A DNA stretch of 64,000 nt, from NCBI GenBank assembly GCA_033558025.1, contig JAUCEF010000013.1, positions 4,209,001-4,273,000 of the forward strand, given 5' to 3'. Positions 1 through 12,167 of the stretch are shown here, piece after piece. Source of the stretch: Phytophthora sp. 'mugwort'. Lineage: Eukaryota; Oomycota; Peronosporomycetes; Peronosporales; Peronosporaceae. The notes under the pieces are model-generated. The model searched no databases. It saw only the letters and a list, made by a program, of their open reading frames with translations, and was not told the DNA's origin. Made by a program: the position numbers and the translations under genes. How positions within the stretch are numbered: position 1 is the first letter of the stretch; each line of letters starts with the position of its first letter.

Positions 1-2
1 TG

Positions 3-51
3 GTAAAATGCTTCTGGCATTGTACTAACGCTGTGTGTTGTCGTCTCCTAG
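3..51 (+). other. 3' part of an intron of the NRDE2-like gene
   Basis: The sequence has a perfect TACTAAC branch site at 23-29, a T/C-rich tract and a CCTAG acceptor ending at 51, 22 nt after the branch site. A possible GTAAAA donor lies at 3, which would make a 49-nt intron. The donor could also lie outside the window. Confidence 0.6.
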
Positions 52-3000
52 ATTGGCTGAGTGTTGGCAAGAGCTTTTCCAGTGGTACAAGTCTTGATAC
101 AGACAAGACGAAGCAACATACAGCGGAGTCTGCGTTGCAAGTTTACAACCATCGACACGGTAAACATCGTCATAAGGAAAAGAAGAGACACAAGGAGAAG
201 AAGGGACGCAGTGTGGAATCGACGACTGTGACATCGCGCGAGAGTCGCCACCTCGCCATGCACACGAAGAAGAACAAGGACAAGAAGCGACGCAGATCGT
301 GGAGTCGATCCGACAGTGACGATGACGGCAAACGTCACCGATCTAGTTATCGTTCTCGCCACAGACGGCATCGAAGCCGCAGCAACTCCCAGTTTCGATC
401 CCAGTCGCGCATCTACAAGGAAGAGATGCAGATGGTAAAACAGTCTGCAAAAGATGTTGTGGCTCACGGTCAAAAGAACGCAGCGGAAGACGACAGACTT
501 TTTGAATTCGACCGCGTAGGTGATCGCGATAATCGGTTCTTTGGATCGACCTATGTCCACAACCAGCCGCTATATGACTTGGCTACACGAAGAAACCTGC
601 TCACTGGTGCATGGGTATCCCGTACACGGCCCAAATATACCAGTAACGATTCGTCTGGCAAGGAGATTGATAACCTGGACTCGGAGCGGTATTTCTCGTC
701 TCAGGCTCGTAAACTGGAGAGAAATGCTCGTCAGAAGCGTCTGTATCTTGCTTACTCGGAGAAAAGACTGTCCCGCGCGACAGCTCAAGACAACATCAAG
801 CCCAGTAACCAATCGGACCAGGTTGCTAACGTGGTCGTGAGCCATTTATCTGAAATGGCGTATATTCCGCTTGACCCAGTGTTTGACGTCGATATACTTG
901 TGGGTAGTAACTTGGATGAGGTGCAAAATGTTACTTCAGACAAAAGTGACGACACAAACGGAGTTCTGTTAACTGACGGACAAAGTGTGGAACAGCACCT
1001 TGTGGAACGCAGCAGAATATTAAACGCTGCTGTTGTAGCAAACCCACACGACATTGACAGTTGGCTCGATTTGGTGGCCTTCCAAGAACAAACAATACGC
1101 CTTCACACTAAGAATAAAAGAGTGGACTCAGCGATGAAAGCAAGTGTCGTGGAAAAGCAAGCGGCAATTCTAGCAAGAGCTCTCGCCAGTAATCCTCAGT
1201 CACGGGAGTTGCATCGCGTCAAACTAAACATGTCGTTGCAGACTCAAATGGGTGGTGAGGGTGCTGATGTTGACTCTTTTCAGCGGCAACTCGATAGTCT
1301 CCTTTCCGAAGATCTGACGAACAGCGAGATGTGGTTCAAACTACTTCAAAGTCGCCACCAACATTATGGTAGCTTTTCGATGCAGTCTGTGCGCGATCTT
1401 TATGCGCGTATACTTACTGTTTTGAGAACAAAGGGCATAAGTGCTTTAGCAAAGACGATTGAATCAGCATCGTTGGTCCCAAGCTCAAGTGAAACGACTC
1501 CGTTTTCCATAGAGGCGGAGGAATTGTCAGTAGTACAGCTCGATTTCCATTTTCTCATGTGTCAATTTGAGAAAAGGGCAGGCTTTATTGAACGCTCGTT
1601 CGCTCAGTTACAAGCTTTAATTGATTTCAACCTGAATGAGGGTGCAAGGATTGCTCAGCGTAGCAGCAAAGAGACTCATTTGGAATTATTGCGAAAATTT
1701 GCTTTACGGTGGAATGAGGAAGATGCGGTTGGATTTGGTGACGAGCGGGGTGATCAGATTGGTTTGGGCTTTGGAATGTCCGAAGTAAAACCTCCGGCAT
1801 TTTCTGTTGCGCAGTTCCAAGACTATATCCAGAAATCTTGCGTTACCACTGTCGATCAATTAAATCCTCTCAAAGTACTGCAAACTCAAGAGCACAAGCA
1901 GAGTCTACTATCAGCTTCTGCAGCATACCAACGCCAGTCTATGCACAGCAAAGTAGATAACAAAACATTTGACTCCCAAGCAAGTGACGATCCGGAGACG
2001 GAATCCAGACGAGGTGCCAAGCTAATCTACAGCAACATACATGGACATCGCATTAACGTTGATGATGCCAACGATTTGAAGGAGTACGAACGCATTCTTA
2101 GCGAGTTACGTGGTACGGAAATTGCTCGTGCTCGTCAAACACAGTTACTAGAAAAAGAGAATACGAAACGTGCAGTATTTGAAGCGACACAATTGCAAGC
2201 GGAGGACCAGCGTGCAAACTACGAGCCAGTTGACGATGATGACTATTTTCTTCAATGGCTGATGCACGAAGAAGTGCAGGGACAGCTGCAATGGGCCCCG
2301 CTGCGCTCTAACAACCCTCGTCACCAAAGTCCCATGGAGCAACAGCCGGATCGCGCTACATTAACTGAGGAAATCCAGCCATTCCTGTTTCCTGTGCCGG
2401 TGGCGTTACAATGGCGTCTTATTGCCGAACTCCTGCACATATGTGGTCTCGAGTGGCAAGGCGAATATTCTTGGGAGACGAGTCTCCCAGATTGCAAGTC
2501 AATGTATGCAGACAGCCACGCAGACTACGAACTGTTCGTGGCCCCTATCCTATCTGCTTTTAACCCTCAAGTTGACAACTCCAAACAGTACGCACTGTTT
2601 TTGAATCCATCCGACCGGAATGTGTTGCTCGAAAATGCCATTCTTAGAGATGTTGCAGTGAACCAACACGCTCTCCAAGACCCTAGCAAGGTGGCATTTA
2701 TCCGTAGAGTGTTTGAGCAAGCGCTGGATATTTTCCAGAACACGGATGAGGATTTGGAAAGTTCATTAAAATGCTTGTGGATTGGCTACGAAGCTGAGGT
2801 TACACGTGCAATTGGTGTCCAAGATGAAAGCTTAGCGTATTGCCGACGTTTGAGTCACAGTTTAGCCCAAAAATCCATCGGCGGCGATACAGATTTTAAT
2901 GTTCTGTATGCTTACGCCAAGATGGAGCTTTATCTGGGAAATGAGCGACAAATTCGACGCATCTGCGAGAGCACGCTCAAGTCACTTGGATCACCATCCC

Positions 3001-4217
3001 AAAACAACGTGGTCTTGGCTAGAAACTTTCATCGCTTTGTCTTTCTTCGTGCACGACTCGAAATGTGGTTTTCCTCTGGTGATCAAAAGAAGTCTCGTGA
3101 CAATGGTCAGCTTCGTGTATTGCGGTGTCTGTATACGCTTTGGAATGCGTGGCAACCTGATAAATTAGAGGACAACAAGGAGAAGGAATCGCTGGACACG
3201 GTTGCAAAAAAATACAGGAAGCGGACTCGTGATTACTTGCAGGAGCATCTGATGTCCGATCCGGCGATTAAAGCTGACCTCGTTGCTAAATATCGTGCCG
3301 AGCTCGACTTTTCAGTTCGGCGTTGTGCTGAAAGAACTTCGCGATGCCCTGAGCGTGGCAAAGCTAGCACTAAGTTGCATCACCGATCGAGCTGCTGGGT
3401 TGGATACTGTTTGCATAACTTGGCACTCGTAGTTTATGCCTATGACGGATTTGATGCAGCTTGCCGAGAGTATCGCCAAGCCTTGACTAACGTAGAGCAT
3501 CGAACCTGCTCGCACATAGCGTGGACGTGGACTTGTTTCCTTGAATTCATGCAGCAACATCAAGTCTCGGGTTTCTTTCCTACACTTGCACCTCGTGTAT
3601 GGCGTTTGTCAATCGGTGAGGCAGTAGAGAAATGTCCGAAAAACGAGCTGTTTCTTCGACTTTTTGTCGATGCCGAAACAGGAAACACTATATCCCAAGT
3701 GCTTCGCAATTACTTATTTCGGGTAGAGAAGCGATGGCGGCGACATTATGATTCGCCCGATGTGATGGAGTGGTTATTCGCGCTGCTCTGTGAACTTTGC
3801 CGCGTTGAAAGAGCTGCAACGATCAAGGAACTATCAAATAATTTAGAGTTAAGAACCGATAAACGTGCTCGCCCCACGTGCTGCCTCTTTCATCGCTGGG
3901 GCAGGAACACAACTGCAGTTACTCGTATCCGGCAAATGTTTGAAAACATGGTGAATCAAATTCGGACCAAGGGCAACGCACTGTGCTGGGGACTATATAT
4001 GCGCTTTGAGATTGCACTAGGAAAGGTGGATGCGGCGAAGAAAGTGTTATACCGTGGAATTGCAGCATGTGCGTGGAGCAAGACATTATACATGGATGGA
4101 CTACGTGTGCTTCGTGCTTATTTGAGCGAAGATGAATGCCAAGAACTTATCGAGCTTATGGAGGCAAAGAAGCTGCACATGCGTGCTGATTTCGAAGTGA
4201 ATAACTACCAGAATTAG
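52..4217 (+). CDS. NRDE2: NRDE2-like nuclear RNA surveillance protein (5' end outside window)
   Basis: This is a long open frame of about 1,390 residues in one exon. The first ATG in frame (33) lies between a TACTAAC branch site (23-29) and an acceptor ending CCTAG (51), so I place the exon start at 52 and the true start codon upstream of the window. The N-terminus reads DWLSVGKSF, like the WLxNxSF start of NRDE2 proteins. It is followed by a Lys/Arg/Ser-rich stretch (residues ~40-120) with RS and HRHR runs, as in nuclear speckle proteins. The NRDE-2 domain begins near LNAAVVANPHDIDSWLDLV, followed by helical HAT/TPR-type repeats to the C-terminus. In animals and fungi NRDE2 works with the MTR4 helicase and the nuclear exosome and in co-transcriptional RNAi. 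That role here is inferred from the family. No breaks were seen. Confidence 0.85.
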
Positions 4218-4753
4218 CGCATTGGCCGTGGCGTTAAAACAGTAATTGCGGGGTGACATCGCCACGGCAGGATCAAAATCAAACGAAATTCTTGAAGTAC
4301 TTGAAGTGCTTCCGTCTTCTATGCAGTTTGGACGAGAAGATGCTGTGGAGGTAACCTCTCCAGAAAATCGAAAGTTCAATGCTACACCGACTGATCTACA
4401 CGAACCGTGTCGGAGGCACCTGGGATTTTGACGTTATGCAATGCATTAATCTTGTTAGACAAGCCGACACCAACTGACACACTGCGAGCATTGATTAAGG
4501 GAATCTCGTAGAGCTCGTAATTACGTTAGGTCAACATTTTCACTTCGAAATATTGCCCTACGAAAAAAAATTTTTAAATGTAAACGACGCATTTGAAATG
4601 ATGGCTGCCTCAAAATATCATTTTGGCAGTATGAACGCGACTAAGTTTTGAGACGAAGACAAATGCGGAAATTTTCGCGCTCAGTATTCCAAAATAGTAC
4701 CTAATTTGAGCGCGAACACGCCCTGAATCAATACGAGTGGAGATTACTGCTCG
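4218..4753. other. Intergenic region between NRDE2-like and IQ-motif genes
   Basis: No coding region is recognised. It contains A/T-rich stretches, including a poly-A run near 4563. It presumably holds the 3' end of the NRDE2-like transcript and the promoter of the next gene. I see no clear regulatory site. Confidence 0.5.
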
Positions 4754-6864
4754 ATGCTGGGACGAGAAGCGGGTATCTGGGCGAGTAAGAAAGACAACCG
4801 AAAATATGAAAGTGCAGGTAATGCCGATGTGGATAAACAACTTGACACAGAGGAATTTTGATGACGGTGGTTTTATCTTGTTTCTGTAGATTTCGTAAAC
4901 TTGATTGAGCGTCTGGCGGTTTGCAGTGGGACGAAGTGGAGCGTGTCAAGCATCTTAGATGAAATGTTGCCGGAGCAGAAGAATCTCTGCGAGGCACGAT
5001 ACATTCTGGAGCCTAGTCTATCAAAGCGTAAGACTTTTGACGGCAAAAATCGCAAGACTACAAATCCTGTTGATGGCAAATACAAGCGAAACGGATCTGT
5101 GGCACCATTACGAGTAAGTGAAGTACGTCCTCGTTCTTCATTGAGGCCACTTCAGATGGAAGCATCTACAAAGCAGCCGTTCATTATGTCCACGGGTAAG
5201 ACCGTCCACACTCGAACAAACAGCTTAAGGGGGCATGTGCTCACACTTTGGGAGGACAAATTTCGTTTGAAATGTTTGGCAACGGAAGACATTCTGTTCT
5301 TGCTGACACATCCGAGTGTAGCGATCACGCTAGAATGTGCGAGCTTTCTGCGTGAATTGAATATAAACTATGACGAAGTCTTGGAGCTGGAGATCGCCCT
5401 TGTCACCCTCCATCGGCAAGACGAGTGGTTTAATGCTAATTTTTCAGTAGGATCAACAGTTTCGATATGTGATAATCTCACGCGAAATGCATGGATTCGA
5501 GGTCGAGCATTGCTTGCTTCGTGCTCAAGTTGCGTGGTGCTCCCAGAAATAATCACGTCAAAACGAGTTTCATCCCGCACCGCAGTACAGGCAAAACTAG
5601 CGCACAAGCAAGCAATGATACCTGTCAAAATGGCTCAGAGTCTTTCCGTCCCCACGCCAGCAACGCCAGCAACGCCAAAATTAATCGATTGCCCACCCGA
5701 AATCCGGGAGTTTGTGCGTGATTATTGCAGGGAAGAAGTCACTCATTCCGTGACTATGAAAAAACATTTCGCAGGCGAAAAGCTATCGGTATGGACACCA
5801 CCAACTCGATCTTTTTTATTTAAACACGACCTCACCATTTTTTTCGGTCAGATCGTCGTGTTCAGATATTTCCACAAAGTCACGCACCGGTGGTTTGCCC
5901 ATTGGCGTCAGCAAACGACGTGGCTGCAATGTCGTACACAAGTCGGCAGGTTTTGTCGCCTGTACGTTTAACTTCCAAATGTCTAAAACAATAGTATTAT
6001 GGCTAATTCGCAGTGTCTGGTAGGAAATGTGCATTATGGGTTCTTCAGAGATCGCGAAAGAGACTAGAATGTGCAGTATTTCGTATGTGGAGCCGATGGA
6101 TGGCGAATGTAGCTTGCCAATGTGAGGATGAAGAATTTGCTGCTGCAGTTGCCATTCAAAGTTGGAATCGTGGAGTAAAAGGTAAACAAACAGCGGCTGT
6201 CCATCACTTGCATCAAGCCGCGACATGGATCCAAGCCAGGTGGCGAGGATTTCATTCTAGAAGAATGTTCAAGCGTAAAAAGCGCTTTGTTGTGTACAAC
6301 GTTGCAGCCCGCCGAGTCCAGCGCTTCTACCGCATTTACCTCTTCCGTGTGCGTTGCACAGTTTGGATGAAGCAGCAACATGCAGTACGTGTGATCAGGC
6401 GTGCTTTTGTGCAGTACATCGAGAAAAAGCGAGATTTCCTCGCGTGGCGCCATCATCTAGCGCGGTATCATGCAGCAATCTCCATTCAGCTTTGGATGCG
6501 ACGCACAAGAAGGGAAATTGTAAGGACCAAAGTGAAGCGCGACAGAGAAGCAAACGCAAGGAGGGTGCTTTTTAACTTTTTCCGCTACAGTATGTTCATA
6601 CGCGGCTTTGGACTACGTGTGGCAAGCGTTTTACAGAGAAAAATTGCTGCCGCAGTGTTGCTGCAGAATGCGTATCGGGCGAAGCAAGCGCGAGCCCGTT
6701 TTTACGAATTGAAGGTGCGACTGGAGGATCAACGTCGACGAGAAATCCTATCTCTCATGTGGAATAACGCGTACGCCACGACTATCCAAAAGTGGTGGCG
6801 GAAGCGAAAGCTTTTGCAACAACAACAATCCTCCGGTCGTAGTAGATGGAAGGATAATAAGTAG
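4754..6864 (+). CDS. IQ-motif repeat protein, multi-exon (calmodulin-binding type)
   Basis: My exon model is 4754-4817, 4890-5961 and 6024-6864, joined by introns GTAATG...TGTAG (72 nt) and GTACGT...GTAG (62 nt). Both junctions keep frame, giving about 658 residues. The ATG at 4754 is the first in its frame after a stop at 4724. A 63-nt stretch at 5789-5851 (GTATGG...GTCAG, T-rich 3' end) could be a third intron; it is a multiple of three and reads open either way. The C-terminal half carries repeated IQ-like units such as AAVAIQSWNRGVKGKQ, ATWIQARWRGFHSRRMFK, RRVQRFYRIYLFRVR, AISIQLWMRRTRREI and AVLLQNAYRAKQARAR. These helices bind calmodulin-like light chains in ciliary and cytoskeletal proteins. 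The N-terminal 300 residues are not recognised. A flagellar or cytoskeletal role is inference only. Confidence 0.75.
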
Positions 6865-7161
6865 ATATTATTAATACAGGACATGAAATGGACGCCTATC
6901 GAAAATAGCATAACGACCTGCCTGCCATATCTGCAGTAGATAAGCCAGACATAAAATAGGTATATGCTGACATACCGGCCTAAGTGTCCACCACAATTGA
7001 CTTAAATCGGCTTGGTGTGTCCGACGACTAGTGTCCAGAAAGCTATGAAGACAACCGTGGCCCGACACTGAATATTACTCTTTTGTCTGGACACTGTGCG
7101 GGGCAAAACTCCTTCTCGATTCCTTTCTGAAACTCACTTTCGAATTTCCGGCCCTCCTGTG
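6865..7161. other. Intergenic region
   Basis: No gene is seen. It lies between the IQ protein stop and the first supported codon of the degenerate transposase. Confidence 0.4.
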
Positions 7162-8442
7162 ATGCACGAAAACGATGAATCGGACGTGCTGCTCTGCTTG
7201 ACGGAAGCTTTCATGAGGCACGAGACGGACTTAAACAAGGCTCGCGGAGAAGTCCACCGGTTGCTGTTGGACGAGCCATGGAGAATCGCGATGCGGAGCC
7301 GCCATTACTTGACCGTGAAATGTTTGGACCCTCCAAGCGAGTCGGCCTGGAAGCCCTTGTACACGTTCGGCAGCGATAAGAACTTTCTGAACGCGACCGG
7401 TCTAACGAGGTATATGTCAATGTATTCGTGTTTGTTGGCGGGTCCCTAATACGAAGCTGTGTCTGTTGCAGGGCCGCGTTTCACCAGTTACTTGGCAGAT
7501 TCACCAGCTTCTACTCGATTTTTGCCTTGCATCTTCGAGAGGCGCCCAAACGCCGCTACCTTCGTCATGTTCTTGAACTTCTATCTGTTTCTACGTAGAT
7601 GTCTACGTAGAACAGCACGATATGCATGCTTTCCGCGTGCCTCCAGGCACTCTGTCGAGGACGCTCCGCAAGCTGAGGAGGCCCTGCCACAAGCACTGCA
7701 AGGGTACGCTCCTGCCCGGATCTCATTCCCATCGCCCGCATCAACTAAGGTTGGCCAAGCTAGTTGAAGCTCGGGAGCCACTGTTGCAGCACACGTTTGA
7801 CTTCATCAATGAAAAAAATCTACGGGTGAGAAGCTGGAATGGAGTTGCGTTAATATTGCTTCTGTAGCTAATACGTGAATGAGTTGTAGGGGATGCAACC
7901 GTCCAACACGGACCCCCAGAACGCCATGTACAACGGGTGGTTGCACTCCGTGTTCGTAACGGGGACCATCGGCTTTGCCGCTGACGGTTGCATTCGTCTA
8001 GTGCGACCACAACTGCCCCCGGTCCTGGAACGACTCCGACACGTCATTAGGGCTCCAGATGAAGCTGCTAGACCCGAAGGTCTGCCCTGATGCCAGGATG
8101 AACGTTGTCTCCGACTCTGCATTTTCGTGTTCGACTGCCATGACTGGACGAATCCTAACCCCACTAAAGGACGGCGATATCCAGCGGATCCTGCCGTCAC
8201 TCCGAAGCTCAGCAAGGCCTTTGCACAACGCCATTACGTCGGTGCGTCAGACGGAGTGGGGAATGGGGAGTATGCAGAAATTTTATAGTCGTCTCAACCT
8301 ACCGCTGCCCTACGAACCTGCGCTTCGTGGTCTTCGGATCAACAACATCTTTCGGATGACGAACTATCGCGTCCGTACGGTCGGGATCTCTCAGATCCGC
8401 ACTATGTTTAGTCGAGACCTGGAACTGCCGTCCGCGATGTAG
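7162..8442 (+). pseudogene. Degenerate DDE_Tnp_4 (Harbinger-type) transposase
   Basis: Frame fragments in order resemble the oomycete DDE_Tnp_4 nucleases. From ATG 7162 an acidic N-terminal part ends in SDKNFLNATGLTR. An intron-like gap (7410-7471, GTATAT...TTGCAG, phase conserved) leads to AAFHQLLGRFTSFYS. Then come FRVPPGTLSRTLRK (7630s), RLAKLVEAREPLLQHTF and FINEKNLR (7750-7830), YNGWLHSVFVTGTIGFAADGCI (7930-7990), and a last long frame from 8059 with MNVVSDSAFSCSTAMTGRI and TEWGMGSMQ. At least three frame changes are needed. A 9-base duplication of tctacgtag near 7590-7610 adds a stop. The position expected to carry the first catalytic Asp reads N in FINEKN. The family assignment is by pattern only and the copy is dead. 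Confidence 0.6.
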
Positions 8443-8671
8443 TTGATAAGAACAACAAGCGTGATGATCCTCGAGACCGAGTATATCTATCTTGTTTGAC
8501 ATGTTTTTATATCTATTGTGTGATGATCCTTGCAAGTGTATTGTCTTACCTATTTCAGGACGACCGATGATTTTTAGATGTCGTGCTTCACGAGGGACGT
8601 TAATTCCGATCCGCCCAACCTAATCGACTTCATGCATGGATCGTCGGAAACGCGTCCTCGACGACTGGTGG

Positions 8672-9923
8672 CTACTCCTTCTTGAAGATCTCCCCAATCA
8701 ACAACATCATCTCTTGCGTACGCGCACGAGCATCCTCATTATCGCTTCGGACGCGCTCATCCATCTCAAGCTTGTCCTGGCGGCGACGCTCTTCCGCCTC
8801 GACCTTATCAGCGAGAATACGCCTCTCTCGTAGCGGCCTCATCTCGGCGACGCTGATCTTCTTCGACATGGCGGGCCTCCGACTTGCGCTCATTTTCTTT
8901 GCGGAAAAGCAGAAGCATCTCAAAGACGCTGCTGCCTAGGGGGAGCTACTGCAGCTCTCGAGGTCGGCCAATCTGTACTTCAGCGCGGTGGTCGTCTTCA
9001 TCGCGCGAATGCGCTTCGCCTTCGCGAAGCTCGCCTCGACCTGGTCCTTGTCAACTCCCTCACACGCTTCGCACTAATAGTGTCCCGAATATGTACAAGT
9101 TGGTGCCATCAAGGCGGTTCGAAACGCTTTGCAGTGAGTTGTGGCGATGGGCTTCTTGCTCGTCTCGACTGCCAGGTTTAAATCCGCGCCCAGCCAGTGG
9201 CTTGGTAGATGCCGCAGGATCGGTGCCAGTAGCACGTGCGGTATGGCCTTCCGCGGCTTCTTCAAACCAGCAGAGCGGATCTGGCGTGTCGTCGGCTCAG
9301 CAGGAAGCGGCGCCGGTTTTGGCGTTGAAGCAAACGCTTCCAAGCCGTCGACGCCAAGCTGCAAATCAAACACGTCTGGGTCTCGTGGAAGCGGGGTACG
9401 GATGGCCAGAACGGCGTTCCCAGCTTGCTATTTGTCATCTCCGGGACAGGAGTCGCCGCTGCTCAACTGGTTATGGCTCTCGACTTCACTGCCACTCAAC
9501 ACCGCACCTCCGTCGCCCTTTCGACCATCGAAGAACCCTTCATTCGGATCGAAGCTGAAGTCAGGCTCCACAAACGGCTCGTTACTCCTTGTCCGTTGTC
9601 TGCTTCTTGGTCTTCATCCTCTTCGTCGTCCATCTCGACGACGTTTGCTTTTGCATCTATGGCTTGCTTCACCAACTTTGACGTTTTCTTGTGCGGAGGC
9701 ATTTCCGCAGTACCCGTCGGCTTGCGGGCGCTATAAAACGCCTTGAACTTACGTCGCAAGCTATCGAGATCGCGCTCAACTCAGCGTCGGCTACGGGTCG
9801 TGTTGTAGGCGGTGGTACACGCTCCCACTCGTCTTTGCCGAGAGGCAGGTGCTCTTCAATGAGCATCAAGAGGCGGTTGATTTCCGCCATCTTGTAGTTG
9901 GGGCTTCCTGCAACTTTAACCAT
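8672..9923 (-). pseudogene. DUF6818-like (MYB/SANT-type) repeat-associated gene, frameshifted
   Basis: On the minus strand the gene starts at ATG 9923 with GSPNYKMAEINRLLMLIEEHLPLGKDEWERV. It continues in a second frame (9759-9600) with RRKFKAFYSARKPTGTAEMPPHKK and an acidic EMDDEEDEDQEAD stretch. This order matches the DUF6818 domain found in many oomycete repeat-linked genes. A third frame (9373-9074) holds a Pro-rich linker. The C-terminal end (8923-8672) is a charged coiled coil rich in ERR, DKLE and DERVR ending EMMLLIGEIFKKE. At least three frameshifts separate these pieces, so it is a pseudogene. DUF6818 has no proven activity. A DNA-binding role is inference from the SANT-like spacing of aromatic residues. 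Confidence 0.6.
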
Positions 9924-10496
9924 CTAGACATGACAATAGCAGCAATGTTTGGAACAGGTCACACCAGCTCAAACTTACGGCAGCGTAGCGTACCGTGGTG
10001 GTGGCTTACAGGGTGGCCTGGAGGTGGTGGGGCACTTAGCGTTGCGGCTTGCCGGTATCTCGGCGAATCCGGAAGTGAGAGACGAAGGACTGTTGCTGCG
10101 GCGGACGGAACCTCATTCGGCCTCCACCACTACTATGTAGCTCACAGGATAGTGCATTCTTCCCCGCGAATGCACCACTGAAAGTCGCTGGCTCCATTCT
10201 TCAAGGCGCGAAAATCGCGCGCGCAAATGTCAAGCCGATGGAATTGATGTGGTTCCATGTTCCCAAATATTCCGTCGTGGTGAGATACGCTGGTCGAGTT
10301 GGCGCCAGAACCAATGGACGGCTAAAGCGGCCGGCGTCTGCAACCTTTCGCTGTGATCGTGGGGGACTCACGAGCGTTAACGTCAACAAAGCTTCATTAC
10401 TTGTGCGTGCAATCAAAGAATTTTACCTACCCTTAAAAACTCACCAACATGTTTGTCGTCGTCCTTACTGTCCTCGTCCGTGCTACTCACCACCAT

Positions 10497-11751
10497 TTTG
10501 CTACGGATCGCGCTGATCCTGGAGGTTGCGGTGGCGGCACCCGGCGTCCTGGAAGCGACAAATGAACCACAAGTCGTCGCCGTAGTCGACAATCACCTTC
10601 TCATCTCGGCGGATGTATTTTGTCGTCGTCAAACTACAGTCGTGCGCCGTCCGTTGGCAACCTCCCTGAACTCGGCGACCGGATTGCACGAATGGTTGAC
10701 GAACCGCATCATGCCGCCATCCCCTCGGCATTGATCGCCACGCGCACCGGATGCGTTGGCGACTCCGGGCGTGTCTTCAGCACCAGGCGGTAGGCGCGAT
10801 TGCGAGGCCGTTCGCGACGGGCCATGCTCAAGTGTTCCATCTCGCCAAGATATTGGCCGAGGACCTCGCCGGCATCGATGTCCTCAGCTGCGACTATTTC
10901 TAGCGACGACGTGCGTATGTTGCGCCCCAAGAACACCTTGCTGGACTCCACGAGACTGTTGCTGCATTTGCCATCGTAGGGGCAACAGTTAATGTTGCAA
11001 TACAGGTTCATCAACGCATTTCGACAAGAATCCATACGACACGGCGATACGCAATTGCACCAGCCGAAGTGTGCAACGGTCGGGAACACGGTGGCGAGCG
11101 GGTTAAACTGCTTCCGCAAGTGCGCAACATGACAGGGCCACCTCGTTGAGCGAACACGTCGTTCGTAACCGACAAACGCGACGGACGGCGCACCTCACTT
11201 GCCATCGATGTTGCGCCCCCATTGCTCCGCGGTGGTTGATGACGGGATGCTCTGTTCGTTGAGCCTCCCCACGGGGACGAGAGTACGGCGTCGCAGCCTC
11301 GCGACGGGATTGTCGGCCTCCTTTGCGCGTGCGTAGCGTCGCCAGACGCGGCTCCGGTCTAACCGGCGATCGTGGAGGCGTTTCAAGAAGTACGAGCGAC
11401 GACGTGGTAGGACTCGCCGGACGACACACAACTGGTAAGGCGACCGATTAAAGCCTCTTCTGCGGAGTTGACGGGGAATTCGTGTCGCCCGCCTTTGGGA
11501 AACTCACGCTTGGCGTTACCAGGAGGACGCCATATAGGCGTCGTCGTTCCTGTCGAGGCGTTAAAATCTTGCGTTTTAACGTCTCGACTGTCGCTGGAGA
11601 AGACTTTGCGCTTGATCGGCTGGCATCGTGACACGTTAGGCGGCGTGTTCTCGTCGTCGCTACTGGACGAGTCCTGGATGCACCGAAGCTTCCAGGGAAC
11701 TGTAGAGTGAGTGAGGTGCACCATTGTTTCTATGAATGCAGTGGTGTACAT
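10497..11751 (-). pseudogene. SET-domain (histone lysine methyltransferase-like) gene, degenerate
   Basis: Minus-strand frames show, in order, an N-terminal Ser/Asp-rich part (IQDSSSSDDENTPP, from 11751) and a disordered basic part. Next is a cysteine-rich pre-SET/AWS-like segment at 11080-10950 (CNCVSPCRMDSC, CNINCCPYDGKCSN). The SET core follows: IVAAEDIDAGEVLGQYLGE (10890s), then a frame change, then the NHSCNP segment (near 10700, in a shifted frame), and finally VDYGDDLWFICR and GCRHRNLQ near 10530-10600, the Y-containing SET motif and post-SET Cys/His cluster. Two or more frameshifts in the core make it non-functional as read. SET proteins of this type occur in many copies in oomycetes. 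The family identification is strong, the substrate unknown. Confidence 0.65.
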
Positions 11752-12167
11752 TAGACCACAAATAGCACTACAACCAACGCTTCAAAACCACATCACTCAC
11801 CTCCGTGCGCGGGACGGGCTGTCTTCGTGATTTCGGCAGATATGAAAGTGAGTGACTTGACGAAGCTTCGGGAGATATATGTTAGTGAATAAGACAGCAC
11901 AATGATGATCTGCTTAAAGTATACAAATGCCAATATTAAAATTTATGATGGCTTCACTGCATAAACCTAGGCGTAGGCGAGTTTATCGCCTCACGAAGCG
12001 ATATGCCTCGGCATATTTGCTGCAGACATGGCAGGTGGTTATGCTCTTTTTGGTAGGCGTCTAATGGATGTGATTAAGGAGTTGGGTAGTTTTTTTTTTA
12101 GTCTTATCTGGCGATCTGAGTCAGACTCAGACATATCCTTCTCCCCCACATAAGAAGAAATACAGAC
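11752..12167. other. Upstream region of the MFSD1-like gene
   Basis: No coding region is seen. It has a short hairpin (aggcgagtttatcgcct near 11975) and a T-run at 12091-12099. The C/T-rich tract just before the ATG (12137-12150) is the kind of pyrimidine tract found at oomycete transcription starts. Confidence 0.3.

Noticed and set aside
33..51. ATG at 33 as start codon of the NRDE2-like protein
   Set aside because: It lies between a TACTAAC branch site and the CCTAG acceptor, so it is intronic; the exon begins at 52.
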